Assembly: GCA_003447535.1 (NCBI GenBank)
Contig: DLYY01000017.1
Location: forward strand, 1-7,424
Origin: Bacteroidota bacterium
Lineage (GTDB): Bacteria; Bacteroidota; Bacteroidia; Chitinophagales; UBA8649
Length of the DNA: 7,424 nt
Direction of reading: 5' to 3'
The translations under genes were made by a program, and so were the position numbers. Below the pieces are notes generated by a model. It had not been told where the DNA came from, ran no database searches, and saw only the letters and a list, made by a program, of their open reading frames with translations. Shown here one piece after another: positions 6,837 through 7,424 of the stretch (position 1 is the stretch's first letter; the number at the start of each line of letters is the position of its first letter).

Positions 6837-7360
6837 TTAATGCATTATCGGCAAGCGCCCTGTGGCTAAAATCATACCCTCTGAATCTTTAAGAAGAACG
6901 AGAACAAAACCTTCATCAAACCGCTCAAATCCGAAGGTAATCTCACCACACTGACCTCTCAATGTTTCAGAAGCTAGGTCTACTCCATTCGCATATATAA
7001 TGCTTCATGAAAGACCATAGTCAACTGTGGACTCGTACTGAATAAAAGCCTGCTGACCAACATAATCCAATGTATCGGCACATCCATTTTGGTCTAACAC
7101 CGTCACTGTATATAAACCTGACGCCAATCCTGTAAACAGACTGTCTGTTACAAAATTACCATCAATAGAATACACATAAGCAGGTGTACCCCTGTAACAG
7201 ATGCGGCAATACTTCCGCCTGTAGATGTAGAATCTGCACAAAGAACATTCGTTCCAACAAGGGTTAAATCAAGTGCTACCGCAGAACCTCCTATGGTAAA
7301 GTCGAGATCTGAACAGTCGGGTTCACAGCCGACTGAGTCAGTCAATGACCAAGATCTGCA
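6837..7360 (-). pseudogene. Decayed 3' fragment of a SprB-repeat adhesin-like gene
   Basis: On the minus strand, three pieces join into one protein-like sequence. From about 7360 to 7193 it reads L-T-D-S-V-G-C-E-P-D-C-S-D and then the first half of a SprB-type repeat (N-V-L-C-A-D ... G-S-I-A-A-S-V-T-G). At the C4 run 7189-7192 the frame shifts by one base; one more base would continue as G-T-P-A-Y-V-Y-S-I-D-G ... G-L-Y-T-V-T-V-L-D-Q-N-G-C-A-D, the rest of the repeat. An in-frame TGA follows at 7005-7007, after which the same frame stays open for 55 codons to TAA 6837-6839, just before a good terminator. There is no start codon, signal peptide or N-terminus; the frame runs up to a stop inside the palindrome at 7373. 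SprB repeats belong to large cell-surface adhesins of Bacteroidota, usually exported by the type IX system. I infer a 5'-truncated remnant. Sequencing error could explain the frameshift but less readily the stop and the missing 5' end. Confidence 0.75.
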
Positions 7361-7363
7361 AAC

Positions 7364-7396
7364 AAAAAAAGGTCATCGCAATTGCGATGACCTTTT
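7364..7396 (-). terminator. Palindromic rho-independent terminator behind the tRNA
   Basis: GGTCATCGCAA/TTGCGATGACC is a perfect 22-bp palindrome (7371-7392). It is flanked by an A7 run on the left (7364-7370) and a T4 run on the right (7393-7396). Read on the minus strand it is a strong hairpin followed by seven T residues, beginning about ten bases after the tRNA 3' end, so it most likely ends the tRNA transcript. On the + strand it has only a four-T tail and could be a weaker terminator in that direction. Confidence 0.85.
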
Positions 7397-7405
7397 GCTA
7401 TCGTG

Positions 7406-7424
7406 TCGGGGTGGCAGGATTCGA
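7406..7424 (-). tRNA. tRNA gene, 3' end only, probably tRNA-Pro
   Basis: On the minus strand the window edge reads T-C-G-A-A-T (most of the T loop), CCTGC (3' side of the T stem), CACCCCG (3' strand of the acceptor stem, positions 66-72) and A73. This is the standard geometry of a tRNA 3' end. The next bases are C-A-C, so CCA is not encoded and must be added. G72 with A73 implies a C1-G72 pair. In bacteria this is characteristic of tRNA-Pro and is a known recognition feature of its synthetase, hence the identity call. The anticodon lies outside the window, so the identity is an inference. Confidence 0.8.

Noticed and set aside
7005..7007. In-frame TGA as selenocysteine or programmed readthrough
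   Set aside because: No stem-loop resembling a SECIS element follows, the gene also has a frameshift and lacks a 5' end, and adhesins of this type are not known selenoproteins. Decay is simpler.
7135..7149. AACAGAC-T-GTCTGTT inverted repeat as an operator
   Set aside because: It lies inside the repeat-coding part of the remnant, encoding T-D-S-L-F in the normal SprB pattern, so coding sequence explains it.
7005..7345. Two separate small genes in the 7005-7241 and 7148-7345 minus-strand frames
   Set aside because: Each holds half of one SprB-like repeat, and together with one inserted base they form a continuous domain, so they are pieces of one broken gene.
7364..7424. Integration site (att) at the tRNA 3' end
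   Set aside because: No duplicated tRNA 3' segment is present elsewhere in the window and no integrase gene is seen, so only the position is suggestive.

Overview
The window is about 7.4 kb of moderately AT-rich DNA, most likely from a member of the Bacteroidota. This rests on four signs: start codons preceded by AT-rich stretches without a clear Shine-Dalgarno, a lipoprotein signal ending in C-N-K, a decayed SprB-repeat (type IX secretion/gliding adhesin type) gene, and a tRNA gene without an encoded CCA end. A flavobacterial or saprospiral relative fits, but the sequence alone does not fix a lower rank.

Left part (1-2323, + strand): the 3' part of a secreted parallel beta-helix protein is followed 33 bases later by a lipoprotein-like diheme c-type cytochrome. 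These two families are known as a recurrent, sometimes fused gene pair of unknown function (TIGR03805 / TIGR03806, the latter also called the SO2930 family, named from memory). This pair is the most interesting thing in the window. The two genes share a reading frame here and are separated only by a double TAA and ten sense codons.

Middle (2257-6493, - strand): a soluble sensor histidine kinase with about four PAS domains converges on the cytochrome gene, and the two 3' ends overlap by 67 bp. Upstream of it, in the same direction and 94 bp away, is an intact long-chain fatty acid-CoA ligase. The two may be cotranscribed, since no convincing terminator lies between them.

Right part (6494-7424): divergent from the ligase is a 60-residue protein with two predicted membrane segments. 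After it comes a roughly 630 bp stretch without an intact gene. It holds a decayed, 5'-truncated SprB-repeat adhesin fragment on the - strand, with one frameshift and one in-frame stop, which still keeps its own rho-independent terminator. Next is a perfect 22-bp palindromic terminator, and at the edge the 3' end of a - strand tRNA gene, probably tRNA-Pro, which that palindrome terminates.

How the genes relate: the beta-helix/cytochrome pair is an extracytoplasmic redox module. The kinase and ligase are cytoplasmic signalling and lipid metabolism. Nothing in the sequence ties the two groups together beyond their convergent overlap. No mobile-element gene, CRISPR array or phage gene was seen.
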